DNA of 24,082 nt from a virus: positions 1 through 24,082 of IMG/VR virus record IMGVR_UViG_3300040806_001079. The stretch is one strand, 5' to 3'. Position numbers and translations under genes: made by a program. The notes beneath the pieces were generated by a model. It was not told the origin of the DNA. It saw nothing but the letters and a program-made list of their open reading frames with translations, and made no database searches. Shown here in pieces: positions 1 through 7,156 of the stretch. Position 1 is the stretch's first letter; every line of letters starts with the position of its first letter.

Positions 1-182
1 TTACTAGGTAGGTCGCCATACTCGTCAATGTACCAGGCAATGACAGCCTTATACCAGTTTTGACTGTTGTGGTGTGCTTGCTTGTTAAACTGCCAAATAT
101 TATTATTTGTAGCTTGTATTGTACTAAGAGCTCTTGCACTTTCTTTTTGAAGTTCTCTTACACTTAGTTCACTTATATCCAA
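1..182 (-). CDS. Hypothetical protein, N-terminal 60 residues only (runs off left edge)
   Basis: This minus-strand reading frame stays open from its start near 182 to the window edge, giving about 60 residues. It begins LDISELSVRELQ and contains NIWQFNKQAHHNSQNWYKAV and WYIDEYGDLP. The composition is hydrophilic and probably helical, with no signal peptide or membrane segment. The frame has an in-frame stop at 186-188 and no ATG or GTG in the visible part, so TTG at 180-182 is the best start. AAAAGG at 193-198 lies 10 nt upstream of it. The first 14 bases overlap the end of the methyltransferase-like gene, so it should be the third gene of the block starting at 2839. I do not recognise the family. 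The open frame, the overlap and the protein-like composition argue that it is real. Confidence 0.6.
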   Translation of the reverse strand, partial: MDISELSVRELQKESARALSTIQATNNNIWQFNKQAHHNSQNWYKAVIAWYIDEYGDLPS

Positions 183-1212
183 TTCTCATAAACCTTTTGT
201 ATTGCGGTAGTTCTAGTTCTCCGCTGTATAACTCTTCACCTAGTGGTACTTGTTTTGCAAAACTTTCAAGAGTTTCGTGACAGTTGACATGTTCTTTGAT
301 TTTAAAATAGTTGTTACTTTGCATTATTACTAGACTTCCGAATGTTATGTTATTGTACCAACTATCAAAGTTATTTATATGTTCACAGCTTGTGTTGATA
401 ACTGTATCTGGAACTGTCCACAATCTCTGAGTTGTTCCATCAGTTTTGTTTACATCATATATATGTTCATCAAACCGTATTTCGTGTATGTCTTCGGTAC
501 TAGCTTTAAACTTCCATTTTTCCTCTACCCACTTTTTATTAAATATTTCTGCTATTTTCCAAACATTTGGATCAACATCAAAACTTCGGATATTTTCTAT
601 TTTTATTCCGCTTTCAAACAACATAGTAGCAAGAGTACCATACCATCCTGCACAAAGAAATACTTTACCTAGTTCTACATTACAGTTTTTAAGTTCATTT
701 ATTAACCAAAGTTTACTTTGTAGCTGACCTCTACTAAAACAATCTTCGTCTATTTCAATATTATTAGTTTGAAAGTTTTTAAATGCATCAACAAAATAGG
801 TGCTGTCTCTATCTTTTAAGAGTCTAAATACACTCCATATATTATCATCCATTACAGCTTTTCTTAAATCTTCGTTTCCAACCAATCTAAAAATACTATG
901 CATATTATCTTCAAGAACTGCTTTTCTTAAATCTTCGTTGCCCGGAAGCAATCTAAATAAACTATGTAAGTTTTGTTCTAATACTGCTTTACGCAAGTCT
1001 TCAATGTCGCCGACAGCTCGTGTATTGTCTATACATCGAAAAATACTGTAAATATTTTTTGTTAAAATAGCACTACGTAAATCATCATTAGACGTAAACT
1101 CTAATATAGAACTCAAATCAGAATCAATATATGCACGGCGTAAGTTTTTAAAATATTCATCTTGTGGATTTAATATTTCAAATCTATCTAATAGCTTATG
1201 TATTTCCATCAT
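169..1212 (-). CDS. Methyltransferase-like protein with N-terminal 22-residue tandem repeats
   Basis: Two parts are visible. Residues 24-131 hold five copies of a motif resembling DLRKAVLEDNMHSIFRL, at about 24, 44, 72, 94 and 115. The last three are the closest copies and two of the spacings are near 22 residues. Residues 165-347 look like a class I SAM-dependent methyltransferase fold. A glycine-containing nucleotide loop is at 186-195 (LCAGWYGTLA), an acidic strand end FDVDP at 211-215, and NTSCEH at 273-278 near where a motif IV would sit. The target is unknown; the repeats could hold a partner or substrate. Two adjacent ATGs (1212 and 1209) follow AAAGGA; I kept the first. The gene overlaps the end of the 547-aa gene upstream by 17 nt, so the two are probably translationally coupled. 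The methyltransferase assignment is a fold-level guess. Confidence 0.65.
   Translation of the reverse strand: MMEIHKLLDRFEILNPQDEYFKNLRRAYIDSDLSSILEFTSNDDLRSAILTKNIYSIFRCIDNTRAVGDIEDLRKAVLEQNLHSLFRLLPGNEDLRKAVLEDNMHSIFRLVGNEDLRKAVMDDNIWSVFRLLKDRDSTYFVDAFKNFQTNNIEIDEDCFSRGQLQSKLWLINELKNCNVELGKVFLCAGWYGTLATMLFESGIKIENIRSFDVDPNVWKIAEIFNKKWVEEKWKFKASTEDIHEIRFDEHIYDVNKTDGTTQRLWTVPDTVINTSCEHINNFDSWYNNITFGSLVIMQSNNYFKIKEHVNCHETLESFAKQVPLGEELYSGELELPQYKRFMRIGYK
193..198 (-). promoter_or_regulatory. Ribosome binding site supporting a TTG start at 182
   Basis: Read on the minus strand this is AAAAGG, 10 nt before TTG at 182-180. It lies inside the upstream gene. It is the only purine-rich motif in the right place, and no ATG follows in frame. 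Confidence 0.4.
817..1143 (-). repeat. Coding tandem repeat, about 66 bp period
   Basis: This segment encodes residues 24-132 of the methyltransferase-like protein and carries five degenerate copies of the DLRKAV...FRL unit. The similarity is visible in the DNA too: the plus-strand words cttttcttaaatcttcgtt and aatctaaa recur near 858-890 and 922-956. The arrangement suggests unit duplication followed by divergence. Confidence 0.7.
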
Positions 1213-2839
1213 ACTTTTCCTTTAACCAATCAAAGTCATTGATGTTTTTTAGTGCTACAGTATTGCCTTTATTACGAGTACCGTATGCGGTTCCTGCTTT
1301 GGCACCTTGCAAAGCATCTTCTCCGAACGGAGTATCAGGTAATACATGCATACACCAAGTCCTTAAACGTTCATTAGTTTCCTTACTCTTTTGCCTATCA
1401 ATGACTTTACTTGATAACTTTGCACATTCTCTAAATGCACTTTTCCATGCATTAAAAGGATCTGTATTAAATGCTGTGATATTTGAAACTTTTGGCATAG
1501 CTACAAACTTATCACTAATACTTGTAGTCATGTCGGGTTTGCTAGTGTCCATGTTGATAGTTTCGTGTTTCGGAAATAACTTAATACCTCCATATCCGTA
1601 AACCAATCCATTTACTGGATTTTTACTGCGCCATACGTGTACGTGATTATACTGCCAAGCAGGAACTTGCCAATCAAAATTAAAATCATCAACAACTACG
1701 GCATCACCATCAACTATATAAAACATAGGTGTATCACACACTTTTGCTGCTTCAATATGTGCTTGATGTATTCCTTTAACTCCGTGTACTCTATGTATTA
1801 CTCTGTCTGGAAATCTAGTTTTTAGATTTTCAAAGTTTTCATCTGCATTTGGTTCTTGATAACTAATAAAAACTATATCATACAACACAGGTATACTAGC
1901 TGCAATATCATGTTCTTTTTTATTAGCAATAAATCTAAATAGCCATTCACGTTCGCTAATTTTAGAATGTTTACTACAAAGTATAACTCCGTCATGGAAC
2001 TTACCATTTAAAAACATATGATTTATTTTTCTATCAAATACATTGTCATGTGGAAAATATTGATCAAAGTTAAAATCGTTAGATACAATGACACTAGACG
2101 GAACAACATAAAACATTTCTGTAGCACTAGTCTCTAATGCTGACAAATATTCTTCATAGGTATCTATTGCAAATACATCATATTTTGTAGGTCCACTAGC
2201 TACTGTTTTGTGTTCAATTTTATTGACTATAAACCTGTGTTCAACTTCTTTTTTAGATAACTCAGATTTTTTACTACAAAGGAACAAGCCATTATATAAC
2301 TCTTTGTCATCAACTTGATGCACAAATGCATGATTTTGCGAAAGTAGTTGTACTTCACGATGTGGAATATAATAGTTGTTAACAAACTCTGTATCAATAC
2401 CAATATTAGCAGTACTCATCCAAAACATATCTGTTTCACTAGTTTCTAATGCAGACAAATAATCTGCATATGTATCAATGTTAAAAATATCATACGCACA
2501 AGGTCTGCTTGCTTGTATATCAACTTCTTTTTTATTAACAAAAAATCGATGTTGTAACTCTTTAACTGACACTTCTGAAGATTTTGGTATTAGACAGACT
2601 CCATCATAATATTCATTGTTTTTGAATACATGTATGTACTCTGTACTCCATGCATCTGGCTCGTAATCAAAGTTAAAGTCATTGTTTATTATAATGTCGG
2701 GCCAAACCACCCAAAACATTTTTGTTATACAAATACGCTTTGCATCATCTAGTGTGTTTGCATGTTTTAAAAGCGGAAATCGTTGTTTTGCAGACTTCCA
2801 CTGTTTGTTTTTTTCGCCAATAAAGATTATATCATACAT
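1196..2839 (-). CDS. Four-repeat glycosyltransferase-like protein, only last repeat with DxD
   Basis: The protein is four tandem copies of one domain, at roughly residues 1-114, 115-218, 219-318 and 319-547. Each begins with YDI/YDV plus hydrophobics. Each has a strand at the same place (MFWVVWPDI, MFWMSTANI, MFYVVPSSV, MFYIVDGDA), and repeats 1, 3 and 4 then have a DFNFD segment. Repeats 1-3 share a tail with HRF(F/I)VNK or FRFIANK. Only repeat 4 has the acidic DGD (377-379) expected of a GT-A metal/sugar-nucleotide site. It is also the longest copy and clearly matches the 307-aa protein encoded at 9106-10029 (EPNA, RVHGVKG, DGD, YGxGGIK). Likely role: sugar transfer by the C-terminal unit, with repeats 1-3 acting as non-catalytic binding units (inference). 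It is the first gene of a minus-strand block and appears to start almost at its transcript's 5' end. Donor and acceptor are unknown. Confidence 0.7.
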   Translation of the reverse strand: MYDIIFIGEKNKQWKSAKQRFPLLKHANTLDDAKRICITKMFWVVWPDIIINNDFNFDYEPDAWSTEYIHVFKNNEYYDGVCLIPKSSEVSVKELQHRFFVNKKEVDIQASRPCAYDIFNIDTYADYLSALETSETDMFWMSTANIGIDTEFVNNYYIPHREVQLLSQNHAFVHQVDDKELYNGLFLCSKKSELSKKEVEHRFIVNKIEHKTVASGPTKYDVFAIDTYEEYLSALETSATEMFYVVPSSVIVSNDFNFDQYFPHDNVFDRKINHMFLNGKFHDGVILCSKHSKISEREWLFRFIANKKEHDIAASIPVLYDIVFISYQEPNADENFENLKTRFPDRVIHRVHGVKGIHQAHIEAAKVCDTPMFYIVDGDAVVVDDFNFDWQVPAWQYNHVHVWRSKNPVNGLVYGYGGIKLFPKHETINMDTSKPDMTTSISDKFVAMPKVSNITAFNTDPFNAWKSAFRECAKLSSKVIDRQKSKETNERLRTWCMHVLPDTPFGEDALQGAKAGTAYGTRNKGNTVALKNINDFDWLKEKYDGNT

Positions 2840-2846
2840 ACTACTA

Positions 2847-2875
2847 GTTATAACATATTTTAATCAACAAGTCAA
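2847..2875 (-). promoter_or_regulatory. Sigma70-type promoter for the 2839-to-1 block
   Basis: On the minus strand TTGACT (2875-2870) is followed by a 17-nt spacer and TATAAC (2852-2847). Each hexamer matches its consensus at five of six positions. The -10 ends only 7 nt before the ATG at 2839, so the predicted transcript start is at or beside the start codon and leaves no room for a ribosome binding site. Confidence 0.7.
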
Positions 2876-2886
2876 GAACAGAATGT

Positions 2887-2894
2887 GATAAATA
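2887..2894 (+). promoter_or_regulatory. T4-like late promoter (GATAAATA) for the fibre gene
   Basis: GATAAATA followed by CT matches the T4 late consensus TATAAATA at seven of eight positions. If transcription starts about 13 nt from its first base, as in T4, the leader is about 18 nt and contains AGAAGAGG before the ATG at 2918. The spacing to ATG (31 nt) equals that of the copy upstream of 20810. Confidence 0.65.
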
Positions 2895-2917
2895 CTAGAG
2901 AAGAGGAACCAACAAAA

Positions 2918-4333
2918 ATGACCGATTTTATACCAGGTGAAGCATACCGACTAGATATTATTACAGCAGACGAGACAGTGATTGTCGACAGCTGGCAGGG
3001 ACAGATTAAAGCAAGTGTTGTTGATATCAATGGTATTATACTAGTCGATGTTGATACTGGAAAATTATACGGTACGTTGGTTGGTACCATTGAAGACGCT
3101 AACGGCAATAATGTTTTATCCTCAACAGGTGATCTAACTGGTAGTGTTACTGGTAGTGTATACGACAACGACGGTGCTTTAGCATTTGATGGCGAAAACG
3201 GAACGGTTATTGCTAATGTTGTTGGCAATGTTGTAGATAGCGAAGGCGATATTATTGTTAATACCGGAGCAAGATCTATTATAGCAGATAGTATTACTGG
3301 CTCATTTTATGGTGACTTAACAGGTAGTATCACAGCAGATAGTGTAATATACGGTACATTTAATGGCGATTTTAACGGTACAAGTTATGGAGACTTTTTT
3401 GGGGATACTACAGGTACACACACAGGCGATGTAGTAGGTGATGTAGTAGGTGATGTAACAGGTAATGTCACAGGCAATCTTACCGGCGAACTACTTGCTA
3501 TCCAGCCAGGCGATGATATTGCTACACGTCTTACCGGACATAACAACACTGGCGGATACAATCAGTGGGAGTTTTACGGTGGACTTGCACACCCAGTGTA
3601 TCCTGCAGAAGATGCAGTTGCACGTGGTCCTATAGTAAATATTGGTGCAACTAGAGCCGACACAGAAGTAAGAGCCAACTTAAATCATTATGATGGCACG
3701 CCAGTGATGAGATTGTCTTTGGAGAGTTTGCCGACTTACAAAGCCGATTTCATAGGAAGACTTGTTGGAGCAGTTGCATACGATACACAAGGCGATAATG
3801 GTATTACTAATATTATATCCGGAGAAAGCAACGGTACACTTATTAGTGGCATAAATGATAAGATAAATATTGGTGGTGAAAATGACGAAGTAAATATCAT
3901 TGCCGATAGTCTAACTATACAAACGGATTCAATAGACTCGCTTTCGCATAGAGGATCAAATAATAACAAAACATCTCTACTAAACAATGACGAACTTTTA
4001 AGTATTGAAAGTTGGGGTTACAACGGAACTGAATACAAACGAGGCGGAATGTTTGGATTTAAAGTTGACGGCACACCTGATGCAAACGGAAATACCATAC
4101 CAACAGGGTTTGGTGTTCAGCTGAGTACATCTACTAGTACACACGTTACAAATATAGCAAACAGACTAGAGTTTAATAACAAAGGTGTATTAGAAGTTCC
4201 AATATTTAAAGCAAGAGGCACCACATTTGCCGACAGAGATAGTATGATAGCAGAAGCAGGCATGATATTATTTAATACTAGCAACAACAAGTTTCAAGGC
4301 TATGATGGAATATCTTGGGTTGACTTACATTAA
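2918..4333 (+). CDS. Fibre-like virion structural protein
   Basis: The product is 471 residues of repetitive, Gly/Asp/Thr/Val-rich sequence with no signal peptide. The first 200 residues are built from short periodic units such as GDLTGSVTGSVY and GDVVGDVVGDVTGNVTGNLT, as in beta-helical phage fibre shafts. The C-terminus (MIAEAGMILFNTSNNKFQGY then DGISWVDLH) has the closing pattern common on phage tail-fibre and structural proteins. I chose ATG 2918 rather than the in-frame GTG at 2885. The late promoter lies across the GTG, and a GAGG motif sits 11 nt before the ATG. It stands alone on the plus strand between two accessory blocks, driven by its own late-type promoter. Likely role: virion fibre or spike, possibly receptor contact. 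The exact position in the virion is unknown. Confidence 0.65.
   Translation: MTDFIPGEAYRLDIITADETVIVDSWQGQIKASVVDINGIILVDVDTGKLYGTLVGTIEDANGNNVLSSTGDLTGSVTGSVYDNDGALAFDGENGTVIANVVGNVVDSEGDIIVNTGARSIIADSITGSFYGDLTGSITADSVIYGTFNGDFNGTSYGDFFGDTTGTHTGDVVGDVVGDVTGNVTGNLTGELLAIQPGDDIATRLTGHNNTGGYNQWEFYGGLAHPVYPAEDAVARGPIVNIGATRADTEVRANLNHYDGTPVMRLSLESLPTYKADFIGRLVGAVAYDTQGDNGITNIISGESNGTLISGINDKINIGGENDEVNIIADSLTIQTDSIDSLSHRGSNNNKTSLLNNDELLSIESWGYNGTEYKRGGMFGFKVDGTPDANGNTIPTGFGVQLSTSTSTHVTNIANRLEFNNKGVLEVPIFKARGTTFADRDSMIAEAGMILFNTSNNKFQGYDGISWVDLH
3425..3484 (+). repeat. Five 12-bp coding direct repeats
   Basis: Five consecutive 12-mers run from 3425 to 3484, starting ggcgatgtagta, ggtgatgtagta, ggtgatgtaaca, ggtaatgtcaca and ggcaatcttacc. 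They encode the four-residue period GDVV/GDVT/GNVT/GNLT of the fibre shaft. Such arrays can change copy number by slippage, which would lengthen or shorten the shaft. Confidence 0.85.
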
Positions 4334-4348
4334 ATAATATGCTATAGT
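4320..4348 (+). promoter_or_regulatory. Sigma70-type promoter for the halogenase cassette
   Basis: TTGACT (4320-4325), a 17-nt spacer and TATAGT (4343-4348) are seen directly. The -35 lies inside the last codons of the fibre gene. The predicted start near 4355 gives a leader of about 30 nt with AAAGGA (4371-4376) 9 nt before ATG 4386. The architecture is the same as at 2847-2875 and 12605-12633. Confidence 0.7.
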
Positions 4349-4385
4349 AACAACATAATAAAGTATTGTTAAAGGAAATTAAAAT

Positions 4386-4604
4386 ATGTTGTTTGAATGG
4401 AATCACTTAAAAAAAGCAAACGCTAACTATTTTACTCATTGTTTTATTGCAGTTTGTTATAGTTTTATCGGTCTTGGTATTTTTGCATTAGGAATACTAC
4501 ATGCATTTTTTCCGTTTATGTTTGGATTTACACCCTATAAACTTGCTAAGAAAATCACAGATGGTACTGAAAAAAACTTTCCTGCGTGTATTAACGAGAA
4601 ATAA
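4386..4604 (+). CDS. Small DUF6356-like membrane protein
   Basis: This 72-residue protein has one long hydrophobic stretch (about residues 18-48, FIAVCYSFIGLGIFALGILH then AFFPFMF). A polar N-terminus precedes it (FEWNHLKKANANYFTHC), and a basic tail follows it. The layout of HL near the start, Y-x-x-H before the hydrophobic segment, then G-x-x-HAxxPF-x-F and a short polar tail, agrees with my recollection of the bacterial DUF6356 family, some members of which are labelled as capsule-biosynthesis related. The function is unknown. AAAGGA precedes the ATG. It is the first gene of the cassette, and the next ATG follows its TAA without a gap, so it is co-translated with the ANL enzyme. It may place or anchor the pathway at the membrane (inference). 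Confidence 0.6.
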   Translation: MLFEWNHLKKANANYFTHCFIAVCYSFIGLGIFALGILHAFFPFMFGFTPYKLAKKITDGTEKNFPACINEK

Positions 4605-5663
4605 ATGAAGATATTCATAGACGGTGAACAAATATCTCAACAGTGGATCAGTGACTATACGTTAAGTAGTCCTGTAGATTGCTATAGTGATAAACCCGAC
4701 TGGGAACAAAATGTACTAAAACTGTTGCACAACTGGTATTCAAATTCTGGATACAGCTACGGTTATAGAGGCGATAAGTTTTTAAATCTTAGTACAAGCG
4801 GCACAACCGGATTTCCACAACATATTGGTCATTCAAGAGAAACTATCGAACAAGTTGTTGATTCTAATATTAAAATACTAGGGTTAGATAAAAATAGTAA
4901 AATATTAAGTTACTATTCACCTCGTGGTATTGCGTTTAGTGTGCTAAGTGTGTATCTTGCATTGAAACTAGATTGCGAACTATACATTGAAACATTCAAA
5001 GGCATTGACTATATAAATCGTGTACACGAAATACGTCCAACACACACATTGTTATTGCCTAATGTTTGGAAAACATTATACACACACGACAAATGGAAAA
5101 CACTAGATTATAGTAGTTTACAAACTGTTATTACAGGTAGTGACTTTACACCAATAGGAATGTTAGACGAACTACGTGAACACAATCCAGACAAAGTATA
5201 CAATGTATATGGCAGTACTGAAGTGCCTCCTATAGTATTGTACAGTGAAGAAGAAAACACATACACAATAGACAGTATTGTTCCTGGAGCAGAAGTAGAT
5301 ATTGTAAATGGACAGATTGCTTGTAAATGGAGTAGCCAATCAGACATCTGGATAAGTGGCGATTGTGTTGAAGGAGATAGGAATCGGTTTACACTAAATG
5401 GGCGTGTTCCAAATATGTTTAAACAAAATACAGTACGTGTGTATCCCGAACAAATAGAAAAAGCGGCGGTTGCAGCTGGAGCAGAACTTGCACTGTGTCA
5501 ACAAGTTAAAAATCAGTGTGTGTTACACTATACAGGCAATATAAATGATTTAAAAACATTTAACGACACTTACAAATATATTCCAAGATTTAGACTACGG
5601 GCAGTAGATCATATTGCAGTAGATGACAATCTTAAAAAGATTATAAGGACACAAACATTTTGA
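4605..5663 (+). CDS. Short adenylate-forming (ANL superfamily) acyl-activating enzyme
   Basis: The expected reaction is ATP-dependent adenylation of a carboxylic acid. Core motifs appear in order: P-loop STSGTTGFP (63-71), YGSTE (202-206), the SGD motif (251-253), NGR near 265-267 with the hinge-type region up to YPEQIE, and a C-terminal NLKKIIR (342-348) in the place of the usual GK lysine motif. At 352 residues it is much shorter than the usual 500 or so, with a reduced N-terminal subdomain and a small C-terminal lid. It resembles compact acyl-CoA-synthetase-like or free-standing adenylation proteins. No carrier protein or thioesterase is visible nearby. ATG 4605 directly follows the TAA of the membrane protein gene, and its end overlaps the halogenase start (TTGA). 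The substrate is unknown. It could act on the halogenase substrate or product. Confidence 0.85.
   Translation: MKIFIDGEQISQQWISDYTLSSPVDCYSDKPDWEQNVLKLLHNWYSNSGYSYGYRGDKFLNLSTSGTTGFPQHIGHSRETIEQVVDSNIKILGLDKNSKILSYYSPRGIAFSVLSVYLALKLDCELYIETFKGIDYINRVHEIRPTHTLLLPNVWKTLYTHDKWKTLDYSSLQTVITGSDFTPIGMLDELREHNPDKVYNVYGSTEVPPIVLYSEEENTYTIDSIVPGAEVDIVNGQIACKWSSQSDIWISGDCVEGDRNRFTLNGRVPNMFKQNTVRVYPEQIEKAAVAAGAELALCQQVKNQCVLHYTGNINDLKTFNDTYKYIPRFRLRAVDHIAVDDNLKKIIRTQTF
5645..5649 (+). promoter_or_regulatory. Ribosome binding site deciding a TTG start for the halogenase gene
   Basis: AAGGA sits 10 nt before TTG 5660-5662. The TTG is the only initiation codon that keeps the complete RIIVLGAGTAG dinucleotide-binding strand, and it overlaps the upstream TGA as TTGA. 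Confidence 0.65.
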
Positions 5664-7156
5664 GAATAATAGTTTTAGGTGCCGGAACAGCTGGTGCGAT
5701 TGCTGCAGGTATCATAAAAAAACGCAGACCTGATATTGAAGTTTTACAAATTCACAGTGAACAAGTTGGTATTATCGGAGTCGGCGAAAGTGTTACTCCT
5801 TATTTAAATCATGCATTCCACGAACTTGGTATGGTTGAAAAAGATTGGATGACTGCAACTGGTAGTATGTACAAACTAGGAAACAAGTTTGAAGGATGGA
5901 CAGACGAAGATCATTACTTTGCATTTACATACAACAAGCCTATTGATAAACTTATTAATAATAAACCTATAGACTGGAATGATATCAAAAGTATAAACGA
6001 AACTGATATTAGACTTACTGACGTATGGTGTGATTTGTACAATCAAGGAATGGTAAACAACTTTAGTGCAAGTTTTAATGATTTGCACAATTCATTAGTC
6101 GACAATACATTTGATTTTAAGTTACTTGATCGCACTTGTCTCAACTACAGTTATCATATTAATGCAGAAAAACTTGCACCTTACATAAGAAAAAATATTA
6201 ATAATAAACTTGGTGTAATAGAAATAGAAGGTAAAGTTGTCAAAGTTAATACCAACGACAACGGTGTACACAGTGTTGAGATGGAAAACGGAGAAGTATA
6301 TACGTCCGATTACTGGTTTGATTGCAGTGGATTTAATAGATTACTAATCAACGAACTTGACGATAGCTTTCATACATACGACTATTGTAAAGCAAATAGT
6401 GCAGTAGTAATGCCAATAGAATACACTTCGCAAGACCAACTAACAAATCATACTAGAACTATTTGGTTAGAACAAGGATGGCAGTTTAAAATAGGATTAA
6501 CCGAACGTATCGGAACTGGTATTATTTACAGTGATGAATATTTTAGCGATGAAGAAATAAAACAACTATTGTTAGAAAAAGAAAATCATAAAAACATCCG
6601 GCCACCAAAAATACTAAAATGGACGCCTGGTAGAATGGTCAATCCTGCTATAGATAATGTGTTTAGTATAGGAATGGCAGCAGGATTCTGCGAGCCAATG
6701 GAAGCAAATGCGTTATACATTACAATGGCAACTATTAAAAGAGCATTACACAGTATTAACCAAGACGAAAATAGAAATACATTTAACAAAGTTATCAATC
6801 ATACACTAGACGATACTGCATTTTTTATTGCCGCACATTATACACTTTGTGAAAAAGGTAATAACGCATACTGGAATGATATGCGTGAAATAGGTATAAA
6901 ACAAAATCACAAGCAACTATTACTGGAAAAGTACAACGATGTAAAAAATAATATGGAAAGTGCTGTAAATCATTATACAATGTATCCAGATTACATGTGG
7001 ATGGAACTAGCATCGGCATGGTGTAAAGACATTAGTACTTGGAGTAAAAATACAGATCCTAGACTACAGCAGCAAGTTTTAGAATATTTTAGAAAATCAA
7101 AAAGTATCACAACCAATCAATATCCAGAAGAAATGAGGAAGTTTCATAATGTATAG
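5660..7156 (+). CDS. Flavin-dependent halogenase-like protein (tryptophan halogenase family)
   Basis: These enzymes use reduced FAD, oxygen and halide to halogenate aromatic or other electron-rich substrates. At 498 residues it has the family's usual length. Visible features: FAD-binding GAGTAG (7-12), GVGES (40-44), and YKLGNKFEGW (71-80), whose first lysine (K72) corresponds by position to the catalytic lysine of PrnA-type enzymes. Also present are YHINAEKLAPYIR (165-177), DCSGFNRLL (221-229), and AAGFCEPMEANALY (340-353), matching the family's GFIEPLES region. The usual GWxWxIP signature is replaced by GWQFKIGL (273-280): the first Trp and the Ile remain, the second Trp is Phe and the Pro is Gly. 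The start is TTG. It overlaps the ANL gene by 4 nt and the next gene by 8 nt. No flavin reductase is seen in the window, so reduced flavin would come from the host. Substrate and halide are unknown. A monooxygenase-like activity is possible. Confidence 0.85.
   Translation: MRIIVLGAGTAGAIAAGIIKKRRPDIEVLQIHSEQVGIIGVGESVTPYLNHAFHELGMVEKDWMTATGSMYKLGNKFEGWTDEDHYFAFTYNKPIDKLINNKPIDWNDIKSINETDIRLTDVWCDLYNQGMVNNFSASFNDLHNSLVDNTFDFKLLDRTCLNYSYHINAEKLAPYIRKNINNKLGVIEIEGKVVKVNTNDNGVHSVEMENGEVYTSDYWFDCSGFNRLLINELDDSFHTYDYCKANSAVVMPIEYTSQDQLTNHTRTIWLEQGWQFKIGLTERIGTGIIYSDEYFSDEEIKQLLLEKENHKNIRPPKILKWTPGRMVNPAIDNVFSIGMAAGFCEPMEANALYITMATIKRALHSINQDENRNTFNKVINHTLDDTAFFIAAHYTLCEKGNNAYWNDMREIGIKQNHKQLLLEKYNDVKNNMESAVNHYTMYPDYMWMELASAWCKDISTWSKNTDPRLQQQVLEYFRKSKSITTNQYPEEMRKFHNV

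Noticed and set aside
1164-1601. 145-aa plus-strand open frame
   Set aside because: It lies opposite the ends of two well-supported genes and its hydrophobic composition reflects the complementary strand.
2885-2887. GTG start for the fibre gene
   Set aside because: It lies within the late-promoter element, so the transcript would begin after it. ATG 2918 has a GAGG motif upstream.
3425-3484. Regular 12-bp repeats as a CRISPR-like array
   Set aside because: The repeats are contiguous, have no spacers and encode the fibre's four-residue period.
4348-4371. TAACAA/TTGTTA hairpin after the fibre gene as a terminator
   Set aside because: Six weak base pairs, a 12-nt loop and no T run. It overlaps the end of the -10 box of the next promoter and is more likely chance.
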